Below are positions 11,137 to 22,051 of a stretch of 64,000 bases of DNA, in pieces. The first letter of the stretch is position 1. Each line of letters begins with the position of its first letter. The translations under genes and the position numbers were made by a program. Source of the stretch: Trichaptum fuscoviolaceum (Eukaryota > Basidiomycota > Agaricomycetes > Hymenochaetales > Trichaptaceae); NCBI GenBank assembly GCA_910574455.1, contig CAJSYZ010000007.1, positions 5,141,974 through 5,205,973 of the forward strand, given 5' to 3'. The notes under the pieces were generated by a model. The model ran no database searches, was not told where the DNA came from, and was given only the letters and a program-made list of their open reading frames with translations.

Positions 11137-12279
11137 ATGACCGGCGTTCATCAACTTCCCGCGGAAATCTTATATCAGATATTCGAATCAGTGAAAAGGC
11201 CTCGTCCTTGCAGGATGTATATCCCGCACTACGGTCTAACAGACCTCATTCGAGTCTGTAAGCACTGGCAACCCATTGCAGAGCGGCTGCTATATCAATC
11301 CGTCGGGCTTGGTTCCGATGTTGACTTTGCTGAAATGTATGCCATGCGTGCCAGCCCGGAAGTCTGTTTCTGGCTGGTGATGAACGACGCTTATATGGAG
11401 ACACTTGCTGGCTCTGGTCCAATTTTGTACGCATCATATGTCGTCGACCGTTTTCTGGAGACCATAAGGAAGAACCGGAGGCTTGCAGCGATCGTAGCTG
11501 AACTACATCTCCTTCTCCCTGACAAAAGCAAACCCGAAGTAGAAACACGCAAATTTGCCAAGATACTTTCTGTTTGTCGGACCGTGAAGCAGGTGACAAT
11601 AGTATACGAATCTTTCCACCGGAACGCGGGTAAGATTCTCTACGAGCCACTTATGTCGATGAGGTCTCTGGTTTCGTTCACATTGGCGCACTACAATGAG
11701 GATGTCGACTACGATACCTTGTGCAAAACTCCCCGCATATGGAAGACTCCCGCTGTTCTGCGCCTGATGAGGGGGTGGCCTCAGATCGAACACGTGCGGA
11801 TATCTCCCTTCACAACATCGCGAAGAAAACAAAAGGACGAGGAGGTGGATGGCAGAGAGGCAAAACAAGGCTGCTGTTCCAGGCTGCAAACAATTGACTT
11901 GGGTGTCGCAAATCTATCACAGCTGAAAGTCCTAGCACTCGAGTCTTTGATCTTGGATCCGTGCATTTTATCGTCGCTGCCGAATTTGACAGACCTGCGC
12001 ATCACATGGGTATCTAACGCGGAACGCAGGGATATGTTGCTTGCTATGCATAATCTCGACATGTTTCCCGCACTCCGAACTTTATACATTGGCGAAGCGA
12101 ATTCTATAATCCACGGACATGAGGAGGACGAGAGTCTTGATGAACTGTTGAAATCCGTTCGCGGACTTGTCTATTTACATGATGATACGGATGACGAACT
12201 TAATGAGAGGTTGTCTGCTTTTTTTATTATGGCAATCAATTCGATGAACCACTTCCGTACTCATACGGTCGACATTTAA
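11137..12279 (+). CDS. F-box protein with LRR-like C-terminus (copy B, internally shortened)
   Basis: A single-exon paralogue of the gene at 6597-8027, 380 aa from the ATG at 11137; upstream in-frame codons are non-ATG. The F-box reads VHQLPAEILYQIFESVKRPR, then RVCKHWQPIAERLLYQSV, nearly identical to copy A. Both share KLQSIDLD/RLQTIDLG, LESLILDPC, ALRTLYIG and VRGLVYLHDDTDDEL/RGLVELHEDADDEL blocks. Copy B lacks about 76 residues between QTIDLG and NLSQLKVL that copy A has as several LRR-like units; the frame is kept. The 3' flank also shares gatcggccgtc, so the duplication included untranslated sequence. Probably a functional SCF adaptor with altered specificity. Confidence 0.83.
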   Translation: MTGVHQLPAEILYQIFESVKRPRPCRMYIPHYGLTDLIRVCKHWQPIAERLLYQSVGLGSDVDFAEMYAMRASPEVCFWLVMNDAYMETLAGSGPILYASYVVDRFLETIRKNRRLAAIVAELHLLLPDKSKPEVETRKFAKILSVCRTVKQVTIVYESFHRNAGKILYEPLMSMRSLVSFTLAHYNEDVDYDTLCKTPRIWKTPAVLRLMRGWPQIEHVRISPFTTSRRKQKDEEVDGREAKQGCCSRLQTIDLGVANLSQLKVLALESLILDPCILSSLPNLTDLRITWVSNAERRDMLLAMHNLDMFPALRTLYIGEANSIIHGHEEDESLDELLKSVRGLVYLHDDTDDELNERLSAFFIMAINSMNHFRTHTVDI

Positions 12280-12522
12280 TGTATTATACAACTGTGTAGA
12301 CCTTCAGCCTCCCTTTTTGTTTGTAATCACTTCTCAACGGGATCGGCCGTCAAGGATCACAGTTAGAACCACAGAGTACAGCTATGTATAGTCTAATCTA
12401 ACCTGTTAATCGCGAAATCTTGCTCATCCTGGCACATCATTCCTACGGCATACTGCAGCGTGTCTATAAATACAGTGAGACCGTGCATCGCGCTGTGCAG
12501 TAGCCCCGTAATCACTGGACGC

Positions 12523-13620
12523 ATGGCTGGACCAAACTTTGTTAACAGGCTACAAGGCCACAAAGTAGTTATCATTGGTGGTAGCAGGGGGTGAGTGAAT
12601 TCAAGTTCATAGTCCGGCCGAATGATTAGCCGGGCCTCTGGAAATCCGACTCACAGTTAGCTCACTTGTCTGCATAGGATTGGCCTAGGCGTCGCTGAAG
12701 CCTTCTTGTCGTTCGGAGCATACGTCCACATCATTGGTTCCACGCAAGAAAACCTCGACAAAGCCATCGCTCTCCTCAAGGAGGAATATCCGGACAATAG
12801 CCTGAGCATCACAGGTGGCACCGCAGACGTTCGGAACGAGGAGAACATCACGAATGCCTTGCGATCGCTTGCGCCCGTCGATCATATAGTGTACACGGCG
12901 GTGGACTCTCGTATCCGAGGTCCAATTGCGGACGAGGATATCGGGAAGGCACAGGACCTGTTTGGCGTCAAGTTCTGGGGCCAGGTTGCTGTCGCGAAAG
13001 GTCAGAGAGAAGGAATACGTTTATGCGTGCGTGTGGGTGCTCATGAATTGGTCTGGGTGTGCAGCAATAGCGAAGTATGAGATCATCAAGCCGGGTGGCT
13101 CTTACACTATCACTTCCGGATCCTTGAGCTTGAAGCCGAAGCCTAACACAGCGGTAAGAGTTAGAAGCACATCATCGTTTGAGGGCCTTCATTCACGAAT
13201 GAAATGCAGGTCGGAGCCGCGCTTAATGGGGCAGTCAACACTCTCGCCAAGGGACTAGCCGTCGACCTTGCGCCAAAGAAAGTCCGAGTCAACGCAGTCA
13301 TCCCGGGTCAGTCAAGCTGGAGCACTTATCAAGGCTTTTAGAGAGCTGACTCGAGTTCACCTGTCTTAGGCTTCGTCACTTCCACTCATGACACCCCAAC
13401 ACCCGAGCGCGCAGCATTCATCGCCAGGGCAGGCGACCAGCTACTGACCGGTTTCGGGGTAGGCACGACAGAAGACATCGCAGAAGCATACCTTTATTTC
13501 GCCCGGGCGAAGTTTACGACTGGAACCCGTAAGATGTCTCAACCTAGTGCTGACGAGAGAAGATCCTGATAGAAGATTGCAGTGACCGTCGTCGATGGAG
13601 GAGCCCTGCTAGTGAATTGA
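12523..13620 (+). CDS. Short-chain dehydrogenase/reductase lacking the YxxxK catalytic motif
   Basis: A Rossmann-fold SDR. Exons 12523-12590, 12678-13000, 13071-13153, 13210-13306, 13370-13528 and 13583-13620 sum to 768 nt (255 aa), a normal classical SDR length. The cofactor loop is VVIIGGSRGIGLGVAEAF near residues 14-31. The region after the central sheet reads GGSYTITSGSLSLKPKPNTA, then VGAALNGAVNTLAKGLAVDL and VRVNAVIPGFV. In classical SDRs the segment aligned with GAALNGAV is YAASKGA-like, so Tyr and Lys are replaced by Gly and Asn. Such forms occur in fungal SDR subfamilies; activity cannot be assumed. The C-terminus TLTVVDGGALLVN is the usual SDR ending. It is not in an evident cluster. 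Confidence 0.86.
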
Positions 13621-13757
13621 ATGTGGACTGTGGATTGAATGTTGTTTCTTTCGTGTCCAGACTGTACGATAGCGAATACGAGATTTCTGAAAGAATGAAT
13701 GGTGACACACATGCAGAGAACAGTACATTGTCAAGTGGGAGCAGATAATTCGACGCA

Positions 13758-14807
13758 CTACATGAAGTCGTCCATCATTTCTTCAACGCTCTTGTATTGA
13801 GGCTGTGATTCCTCGTCTTCCACCTGGTCGAGGAGGGAATAATCTCGAGCCTTCTTCTCTTCTTCACGCTTACGTGCAAGTTCCTCGTCCATCTTCCTCT
13901 GACAAAATTTTTAGACCTAGACTCTGAAGATATAGAGAGCACTAGAATGAAATACCTTTGCAGCAGCAGCCGCTCGCGCTTCGTTCTTTTCCTTCCGAAG
14001 CCGATCTTGTAATTCCTGCTCGTGATTCACCTCCTTCTCTTTCTTGGTCTTGTTCAGCCGATTTACGATCGCATTTTCACGCATCGCGACGTACACTGGA
14101 CAGATATGTTAGCGACAATATGTTCCAGGCAGAAGCGTCTGAATGTACGATTACCCCTTTTCACCTGTAAAGAGATAACTTGTCATTGTTTGAGATGAAT
14201 AATATTACACCACGGCTTACTTTCTTATCGCTCTTGAAGGACACCTGACCGACGGCCATATCTCCGGTTTTCTACCCAGGTATATCAGCCTTGATTCCAG
14301 GAGCTGCTTGGCATGCATATTGTATCAACCTTCAAGTTACTGGCGGGAGTGTATATAACTGTGATATCATTCTTTTTGTTGCCTGATCTCTGCCGGTTAG
14401 ATACCAAATTTAAAGTAGGACTTGTACTATCGACTCACCTTCAATGGAGTTCGCCTTGACTAGTTGTGCGCAATCAGTCAGTAACTCTTCTGGTATCTCC
14501 TCCCATGATGGTATTGAATCCGGCAGTCGAAGGTAGACGTGTGCAGAGGACAGTTTGTCGACGTGAAACCAGACATCTTCTTTCCAGGCGTACTTTATGA
14601 GGTCTTCATCTGTGCACGACACGCAGGACCTTTGGTTCTCAGAGATCTGTACAAGTCGGTCGATAATGATTTAGCACACTTTCAAATTTGTCCTTGCCCA
14701 TATACATCGTGACGGGTGTTTTCCATGCTATAGTTGGGTTTGTTAGTTAGGTGATTCAGGTGCAGAGGTACTACTGATTTACCTGATGATTCAAAGTAAA
14801 GTACCAT
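13758..14807 (-). CDS. CCDC25 homologue (NFACT-R/DUF814 domain protein)
   Basis: Eight exons, 14783-14807, 14680-14727, 14439-14609, 14330-14382, 14221-14271, 14155-14164, 13956-14095 and 13758-13898, sum to 639 nt (212 aa; the human protein is about the same length). Landmarks: [93 protein letters not shown], then a charged coiled coil ([20 protein letters not shown]) and the acidic C-terminal end MMDDFM. The NFACT-R domain in this family is linked to ribosome quality control proteins (Rqc2/NEMF C-domain); the exact role of the stand-alone fungal form is not established. One exon is only 10 nt. Identity is secure. Confidence 0.93.
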
Positions 14808-15312
14808 AGTGAAAGTGAGGTTACTTATTGGCTTTCAATGGCGTTATGGATGAAAGTGAATGTCACGGTGGATGTGGATGGTACAAGAGGATAAAACTGA
14901 ACCGGAATCAGATGTTGTCTGTATTATTTTTCTGCAAATTAGTCATCATTTTTTCGCGCGGGTTCGGCCAACTTCACTTGAACTTGAACTTGAACTTGAA
15001 AAACAAGCTTGTGGACGCTGAAAGCCATTTCCTCGTCCTTCTTTGTGCTTTAAATGCCTTAAATAACCGAAAACGTCAGTACATCTGATGTCTATGCGTT
15101 TTGGTTGTTGAGCTTACTGATTGGTATCGTGTCGAACAAACCGGGATGTCTAACTCATGACGACTAACGACACCGATATAAAGGCCCGGGACTACAGCTA
15201 AGACCATAGAAACATTGCCCCATCAAGCTGGATGATCCACTTCTTGTTCATCCAAAACAACATTATTTTGTTGTGGCCCTCAGGCTCGGTAGACCTCAGC
15301 ACGACGTAGCGA
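14808..15312. other. Spacer, no gene recognised
   Basis: It holds the promoter of the CCDC25 homologue (leftward) and of an F-box gene (rightward). A short direct repeat of cttgaa units occurs near 14978-15000. The + strand reading at 14828-15088 is not protein-like. Confidence 0.45.
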
Positions 15313-17305
15313 ATGTCCACCGTTCCTGACAAGAGGCATCTGGCGAGGACACTATCAAAACTTCGTGGTTTCATTCGAACTCGAGTGAATGTTTCTCTGA
15401 GATCAGCGTCAAGTGTGGCTTTAGAAGGCGAACATGAAAACCAAGCTATCTTACCCACTGACATCCTGATCCAAATAATCATGTTCCTGGACTGGCATGA
15501 TGTACTTTCCGCCTCTAAGGTAAGCTCACAATAGTATCCGAACAGTGGAAAGTACTACCTTTGCTTCTGTGCAGGTCTGCCAGCACTTCAACGAAGCGAC
15601 CAAAGCTACTGTTGTCTGGCGTAAACTTGCGTCTGAAACGCAGAGGGCTTCGGGTTTTCTCGTACTTGACCCTTTCAAGCTGCAGAACTTACCGAATTGT
15701 TCAACGGCAAATCTGCGTGAGGCAGTCGTCCGGACGAGAGTCCTTGAGATAAACTGGTTGAAGGATTACGCGAAACCGTCAAAGACATTGACGCTGAACG
15801 TGGCCGGGTCCGAAAGGCCGAGTACATGGCAAGCAGAAGATCAGACGCGTTACTTCATATCTGAGCGGTTTGTCATAACCGCATCTCCGGGATGTCTGAT
15901 CGAAGCATTGGACCTCCACACTAGAACAATAATGAAGAGCAACTATCGTGTCTCTGATGAACCGGAAGGTGCTGTCCTGAGCCCTAATTTCGCCCTGGAA
16001 AATACAAGCCTTTACTTCGCCGAGTATCATCATCATACCACTGATGATGATGATATTTCTAAGTGAGTGGTAATAAGTAAGTTTATAGAGGAACTGCACT
16101 GACACAATCTTATAATCCTGACTAGTAGGGGTCCGCTACTTTCCTCGAATATTGTCTGCGTTCAGATGCATCCCCTTTTTGGAGGTGAAGGACTTACAGC
16201 ATACGCAGTAGCTCGATTCTCTTTGCGCGGAGACTACACTTTCAAGGGCGATGCTATTGATCCATCCAGCAGACGCATCTGCGTACTATTGATCGACAAT
16301 AGCACATCCTCTCTGTGCTTGTATGTAATCTACGATTGGGAATCGATGAGTTCAACGAAAATAATCGTCTCGCATTTGGTGAGCATTGTCTATGAATTCA
16401 AACAGCAGTGATGACTTATAATCGTATACAAGCCTAATGTGCATTCAATCGCAAGAAAATTACATCTTTTCGAAAAGGACCTGCATGCTGCTATATATTC
16501 TCCGTCTACCCTGTCATGGTGCTCTGAACAAAGCTATCGCCTTGAACCACTTCAGGACCATGCAAACCCTTGGCCCCCGGATACAGTACCGCATTCGCTT
16601 TTTATGCACTCACGATGCGAGATTAAGGTGCTTCTGCAAGGATCTTTCTTCGGATATGACGGTCTGAAGTCCATCGATCATTACCAACTTCCTCAGCAAC
16701 GACTCATAGCAAGTGGATGCAAACCAATACTTTGTCACTTGCACGTATGCATGGATGACTATAGAGAAGATTGGCACGATAAACGTGAACCAAGATGGGC
16801 AATCGTACAGTATTACGCCGAATCATTCTCAAGCGGAATTCTGGATTTGGACCAGGTCTCGCCGACTGGGTATATCGAGCCTATGAGAAATCCCGTCCGT
16901 TGCGGTCAAGTCCCTCTGCTTGGGATCTCGTTTACTCACGCTGTGTGGATTGAGGAGTTCCAGGCGTACAGTATTGGCCGTGTCAAGATGTCACGGGTGC
17001 TGAAATTGCTATCCTTCGCATCGTTCACAGGCCGCAATGCTGATCAGCGCTGCGCAGTTGCCTTGAACATTCCAGAAAAGGTCCTTAACGATGCGAAACG
17101 ACTGTTCATTGAACCGTCAGTGTGCTCCATTATAATAATGACGGAGAGGGGAGAACCACACAAGTTTACATTTGCTTGTAAGTCCCCTCATTTAATTATA
17201 AAGAATGCCTTGCGAGTATCTACAGGAACTTCTATCACACACTTGCGGCGCGAGATTGGAAAGATGATTCACAAATTTTATATCTATGCTGCTCCAGAGG
17301 AATGA
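15313..17305 (+). CDS. F-box protein of the long four-exon family (copy 2)
   Basis: Exons 15313-15519, 15575-16062, 16129-16378 and 16433-17305 sum to 1818 nt (605 aa). The F-box at about residues 42-90 reads ILPTDILIQIIMFLDWHDVL, SASK, then, after the family-conserved intron, VCQHFNEATKATVVWRKLA. C-terminal blocks match the family: LYVIYDWESMSSTKIIVSHL, LLGISFTHAVWIEEF and AKRLFIEPSVCSIIIMTERG. Compared with the other copies it extends about 45 residues past the usual end; a missed 3' intron after FTFA would remove this tail. An Asp/His-rich insertion (HHHTTDDDD) sits just before the second intron. Likely an SCF adaptor; substrate unknown. Confidence 0.8.
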
Positions 17306-17804
17306 TTGGTGGGCCTAAGGGCGCAAAGGCACAGGTCCGACTTTGGGTACGTCGACCTTTACGGTCAAATCCGCTAAAGATGCTCAAGAGCTTACATATG
17401 TAGTACGAGACGATAGGAATCCTTGTCGCAGATGACTCTCGCGTGCCTGCGATTATTGAGAAATATCTGATGCCTAAGCCTTGAAACTCTCTAACTGGAG
17501 CTTCAATATCGCTTTACCCTACTCAGCGGCTTCAATTCCGCCTACTTGCTACTGTCCGCGTCGCATGTATGTTCATTGCCTTTATGGTCGTAACAACTAT
17601 CTCTCTCATATATGTGCTGTAGATCGATTGGTATCCACCGGGATTAGTTCTGTTATGTTGACCTCAAAACGCAGATTCTCACCTCTTGAAAACTACCAAT
17701 CCTGTTCTGGGTCTCCTTCATAAGGCAGGCGACCAAACGTGAAGACTATTATTATTTCAGGAAGCTTCAGGAAACCTAGATAACGAACAATATAGCTGCG
17801 TCGC

Positions 17805-17970
17805 AATTCCCGAACACCCCTAAGGTGTAAGGGTTATAGCGGGCTAAATGTTACGCTCTTCAATAGTAAAAAGTTTGATCTCACGTGCCTGCTCCGAACC
17901 GCCGGCGTGCTGGTCTTTTTCTTATTTTTTCCCACATTCCCGAACACCCTATAAGGTACTAGTAGCGGGC
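17805..17970. repeat. Degenerate direct repeat pair
   Basis: Two copies of a 35-40 bp unit (attcccgaacaccc, then taaggt, then tagcgggc) occur at 17805-17844 and 17936-17970 in the same orientation. They resemble decayed remnants of a dispersed repeat rather than a regulatory array. Confidence 0.55.
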
Positions 17971-18185
17971 ATGCACGTGCTTCCAACTCAAAAACTACTT
18001 TTCGCTGAAATTTTCTTAAGTGTTACTTAAACGCCCTGTTAAGTAAATTCTTACTTATTCAGGCATGTCCTTCCATTAATCTTACTGAAATCAGTGCCGT
18101 TGACTTAAATTAGTGCTTCATTCAGTCTACTGTGTAGTCTCTTACTCTTTTTTTCTATTGTGTGATGCAAGCCCACTGCAGGTAT

Positions 18186-18255
18186 AAATGTCCGAGCGCA
18201 AGCGTGCAAGCACGGGCGGACGCCCGGGCGAAGCGCGCTGAAGCCTCGGACATTT
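18186..18255. repeat. 70 bp GC-rich hairpin with 11 bp perfect arms
   Basis: aaatgtccgag at 18186-18196 is repeated inverted as ctcggacattt at 18245-18255. The interior is GC-rich and itself partly palindromic (gggcggacgccc around 18214). It is far more GC-rich than its surroundings. Confidence 0.7.
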
Positions 18256-19805
18256 GTGCCATCTTTTCCTTCCTTCCTTTTCTAGTTTCGTTTTGTTTCA
18301 TCATGCTTCAAGTTACCCTGAGATCCGTGTTACTCCTCATCGCGTTCTCCTCCGCCATCCGTTCTTGCACTCAAGCTCTTTGCGTTCTTGCTTGGAGACT
18401 TTCATACCACAAAACATCGCCTCATCATCTGCGGTTCCCTTGCAAAGAAACTCGATCAGCTGGAGTTCTTGGTTCGAGAGCCTGCCAGTGAGGTACACCT
18501 GACGTGAGTGTGCACTGGCAGGGAGGCCCAAGTGTATGTAACCGTGACGCAGACCTGGCTTTGGTTTCACTCGATTCTGTTCCTCTGGATTGTCCGATTG
18601 TATTCTCGGCGACTGTTCACTTTGAAGGACATGAACCAATCTTTCTCGTCCTCAAACTGCCCTTCAACAGACTCGACTTCAGCTTCAAGATGGCTAGAAG
18701 ACTTCAAACATCAAGCATCATCAATTGGTCTTGACATATTCTCATATACATAGGACACGCAGCATCATGTCAATTCGAAATGAACAGCATGGAGGCGATG
18801 TTACCCAGCAACCAGGTAAGCTTACTTGTCATTGTGTACGCTTCTGCCACTCACACCGCGCACAAATCTATCAAGCTCTGTAGCTCATACACGCCTTAAC
18901 CCTGATGCCTATCGACGATTATCTGTTTGCACTCGTTCTTAGTAACTTGGCCGATGTTCTATACTGTCCAGTGGCTGCAAATGTGACACTCTCTGTTGAT
19001 TCCTCGCTATTGCGTCTCTGCCGATGAAGTATTTGTTCTTACTGAAGTTTCGTTGCCAACGTTCCTTGAAGAGGAGCCACCGAAACCAATTATCCAAATG
19101 CCTTGAACTAAACTATAGGCTCTGTAACCAATACTACCCCAGTCAACCCGAGTCATGATAACCATCTTGCCACTCTGACCAGATTTATGCCTGCATCGGC
19201 CTGTGCTGAGAAAATAAAGTAATGTGTCAACCCTCGCAACATGCCTTTGCCTGAAGATGGAGATAGCGATTCGACACTTCTGTCAACTGGTTCAACACCC
19301 AGTATGCCTTTCTTAGCACCTTTATCTAACGAAGACGATGGAGTTGACCGCTCTCTGTACCCGTTCGCTCTGTCCCTGACTCAGAACTCAAGAACACGGC
19401 CTTGGCAATACATCCTGCATTGTCGACTACCAATGAACAATGAGAACTTAGCACCGCTGACTGTCGATGCAGTGACCATAAGTACTAAGCTGATCCTCTG
19501 TTGGAGAATGAAGAAGTGGATACGCTGAGATGCTCAAATCTTGACAGAGAAGCTACTATTGGCAAAGCTCATAAGCTGACAATAAGTACGGATATCTTGC
19601 TTACCACACTGCATTCAATGCATTCCCCATGATTTTCTCAGACATTTGTGGCGGGGACAAGCTGGCTCTGACAGCGCTATATAATGCATCAGAGCAGACA
19701 AATCTGCCACTGGCATAGTACTACTATTGGAGGAAAAATGGAGAGGCTTAGTAAATGAGAGTTGCTGCACCGCTTGGGTAAAAAATGTAGCTTGCAATTA
19801 CTTAC

Positions 19806-19861
19806 TAACGCCCAGAGGTGTTCGGGTATCGCCAGCAAAAAGCTGGCCCCTCTGGGCGTTA
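19806..19861. repeat. 56 bp nested hairpin (13 bp outer stem, 6 bp inner stem)
   Basis: taacgcccagagg at 19806-19818 pairs perfectly with cctctgggcgtta at 19849-19861. Inside, gccagc at 19831-19836 and gctggc at 19842-19847 flank a loop of five A. No T-run follows and no gene end is near, so it is not an obvious terminator. Confidence 0.75.
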
Positions 19862-20440
19862 TCCGGATTCGACGGACTTTCAAGTTGTCATTGCTTTGTG
19901 TCGATTTGGCAGCCTTTTAGTCAGCAATTTGCCCTCAGATTCGGACAGACGAGACTAAAACTGCAGTGTCCGACTTCAGGCTACTCCTTAAACTCATACA
20001 CTCGTTTGCAAATAACTCGCCTCATCTATGTCTGCCAATAGGAACTCTTTTTCTTCACAATGCACTGACTCGGACGTTCTCATCCATTGCAAAGCTGTGG
20101 TGGCGTTGATGGACATACGCAAAGTCCGACTGATGATCCGATAACAGCCGTGATGCAAAGGAATTGACCACCCATCACAGTGTCCTTAATGACCGGCCAC
20201 GTTATACAGACGTTCCGGGTTTCAGAAGGGCATCCATGGAAAGGGCGGTTCTGTCAGTGGCTGATTTACATTGACTTAGAGGACGAAACGATTGCATGAC
20301 ATGCTCCCTGCATGCATTGTCAGATCGCCTTTGCTCCTCGCAGAGTAAGTATACAAGAATAGCCTGGCCATCCTTTCGTATAAGGGGCGATGATGGTTTT
20401 GACGATGAACTACTGTATTGCATACTCTCTCTAGTGAACC

Positions 20441-20975
20441 ATGCCAACGGAATCCCAAACCAGCTTAGCAGAGAATAAAGTGCGCGGAACTTATGATGGA
20501 GCACTCGAAGAATGTGAGTTTCGACCTCTCCGTAACCCTTATTGCTCTATTGAACTCTGCTCAGGGTGTAGACAAAACAGCTTCACGAAGGTCACACATA
20601 CCGTAGATGACATAGATGACAGGTACAAAAGCCACCCGCCGTACGATGATGACTGGCAACACCATAACTACATTGCAAGTTCGTGATAATACTCTATGAT
20701 CTCTCATCGTCTGTAAATTACTGACCATCTTGTTGCATGTAGTTGCTTTTCGAAATCTGAGTATCCGCTCTTCGTACTACCGTGCTGGGCTCGTTGGGAA
20801 TCATGTGAAGGGCGCTGAGGCGTCGTCAAAAGAGATTATTGAGCGAATACTGAACACCAATGTGCTGGACAGATACGTGGTGTACGGGGCGAAAAAAGAC
20901 ACATGGGTCAACTCGATGTATGGAATTCTTCGGTCTTTCGGATTGAGCCCACCACCTTTACGAGCGAAACTCTAA
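20441..20975 (+). CDS. Small orphan protein, three exons
   Basis: Exons 20441-20513, 20565-20678 and 20743-20975 sum to 420 nt (139 aa) with good donors gtgagt and gttcgt and acceptors ctcag and tgtag. The joined protein begins MPTESQTSLAENKVRGTYDG, contains an acidic/His stretch (DDIDDRYKSHPPYDDDWQHH) and a basic, helical C-terminal half (SSKEIIERILNTNVLDRYVV, then RSFGLSPPPLRAKL). There is no signal peptide or membrane segment, and I do not recognise a family. The intact frame across two introns argues for a real gene. It sits in a gene-poor region, so it may be lineage-restricted. Confidence 0.5.
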
Positions 20976-21582
20976 TGAGGTTTACTAGAAGTAACTCTGA
21001 GTGTAAAGCATATCTCGTCATTTGATGCAATGTTAATCTGCATATTCTTAGCTCGATTGACTCTAACCAGTAGATACCGGGCAAGCGTGGTCGACGACCA
21101 CAGTGAAAAGCTCTTCGATTAAGCGCCGTCAACAAAGGTAGTCCCGGAGGTAGATTGTTGATAAGATTTACTCCATTATCAAATGGAGACGGAAAGAAGA
21201 GGTATGGGTTCGCAAGGTAGACATTCTTGGAAAGACCGGGGAGAAAGCACAATCACGTTCTCAAATTCCAAAAGGTTCATTTGCATACTGCGGTGAAGGT
21301 CATTATTTCTGTAGTTCGTGGTTTGAAGGTCGGACTCTTTCTGCCTTCCTTATTTTTGGGTCCCGCACAACTGTTCTCGCACCATTTCTTCCCGGGTATA
21401 GAAGAGAAACAGTTGAAAAGGTGCTGACCGCAATGCTTTGGCGAAGGTTCACTACGACCGTGAAAGAACTTGGGGGTACGCAATTCGGAAACCGTAGACC
21501 TTGATGAAAAGTATTGCATTGTTATGTGCGTCTAAGGTATGACATCCCAAGTCCTTGCATCCCAACCTCCGCGACGGTCGAC

Positions 21583-22051
21583 TTAGTGCGCATGGTTTTT
21601 GTGGTGCTCTAAGAGGTATCATCAGGAAGCGTACTTCACACGTAATACGAATAAAGGACATACTCAAGTGCACTGGAGGGAATATGGCCATCGTTAGCGG
21701 TTTTAAGTGATATATAGTATGGACACGCACTGTTGTAGTCAATCGCGTAGCCAAAACCGCCGATGGCAAGGATGGTGTACGCCAAAGGAGCTGCCGATGC
21801 GTTCTTGCCCTCAAAGAACCGTCCACGAAGACCCTTCGACGCCGTCGCCGTTGCAGAGCCCTTAGGCAGCTTCGAGTAGAACTCGACTAGCGGAGCAAGT
21901 CCAGCACCAGAGCCTCCTGACTGCAAGCCAATAAAGTAAGAAATTATCACCGGACAGGTGGATGAGCTTGAGGACGTACTAGAGACTTGGGCGTTGCCAC
22001 CTTAGGCGGGATGAGTGAGCCGAGCTGGCGGCGCACAAGTGATGCGTGCAT
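21583..22051 (-). CDS. ATP17: Mitochondrial F1Fo ATP synthase subunit f (Atp17)
   Basis: Subunit f of the membrane Fo sector of the mitochondrial ATP synthase. Exons 21980-22051, 21731-21920, 21664-21672 and 21583-21608 sum to 297 nt (98 aa). Joined protein: MHASLVRRQLGSLIPPKVAT, then GSGAGLAPLVEFYSKLPKGS, GLRGRFFEGKNASAAPLAYT, one transmembrane helix ILAIGGFGYAIDYN and the conserved basic tail MHLKHHKNHAH. The tail needs a 9-nt exon at 21664-21672 and a final 26-nt exon; without them the frame runs into an unrelated 80-residue extension. The frame continues 5' of the ATG only through non-ATG codons. The match to fungal Atp17 is clear throughout. Confidence 0.92.

Larger units (their letters stand above)
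17306..20440. other. 3.1 kb gene-poor stretch with small repeats and hairpins
   Basis: No convincing gene was seen. It contains a degenerate direct repeat (17805-17844 and 17936-17970) and two hairpin-forming palindromes annotated separately. One exon-like start, MSIRNEQHGGDVTQQPG, followed by a good gtaagc donor near 18827, could not be continued. A 95-codon open reading at 19241-19528 is possible but unsupported. Confidence 0.5.

Noticed and set aside
19806..19861. Transcription terminator
   Set aside because: The hairpin has no following T-run, no gene ends nearby, and the genome is eukaryotic.
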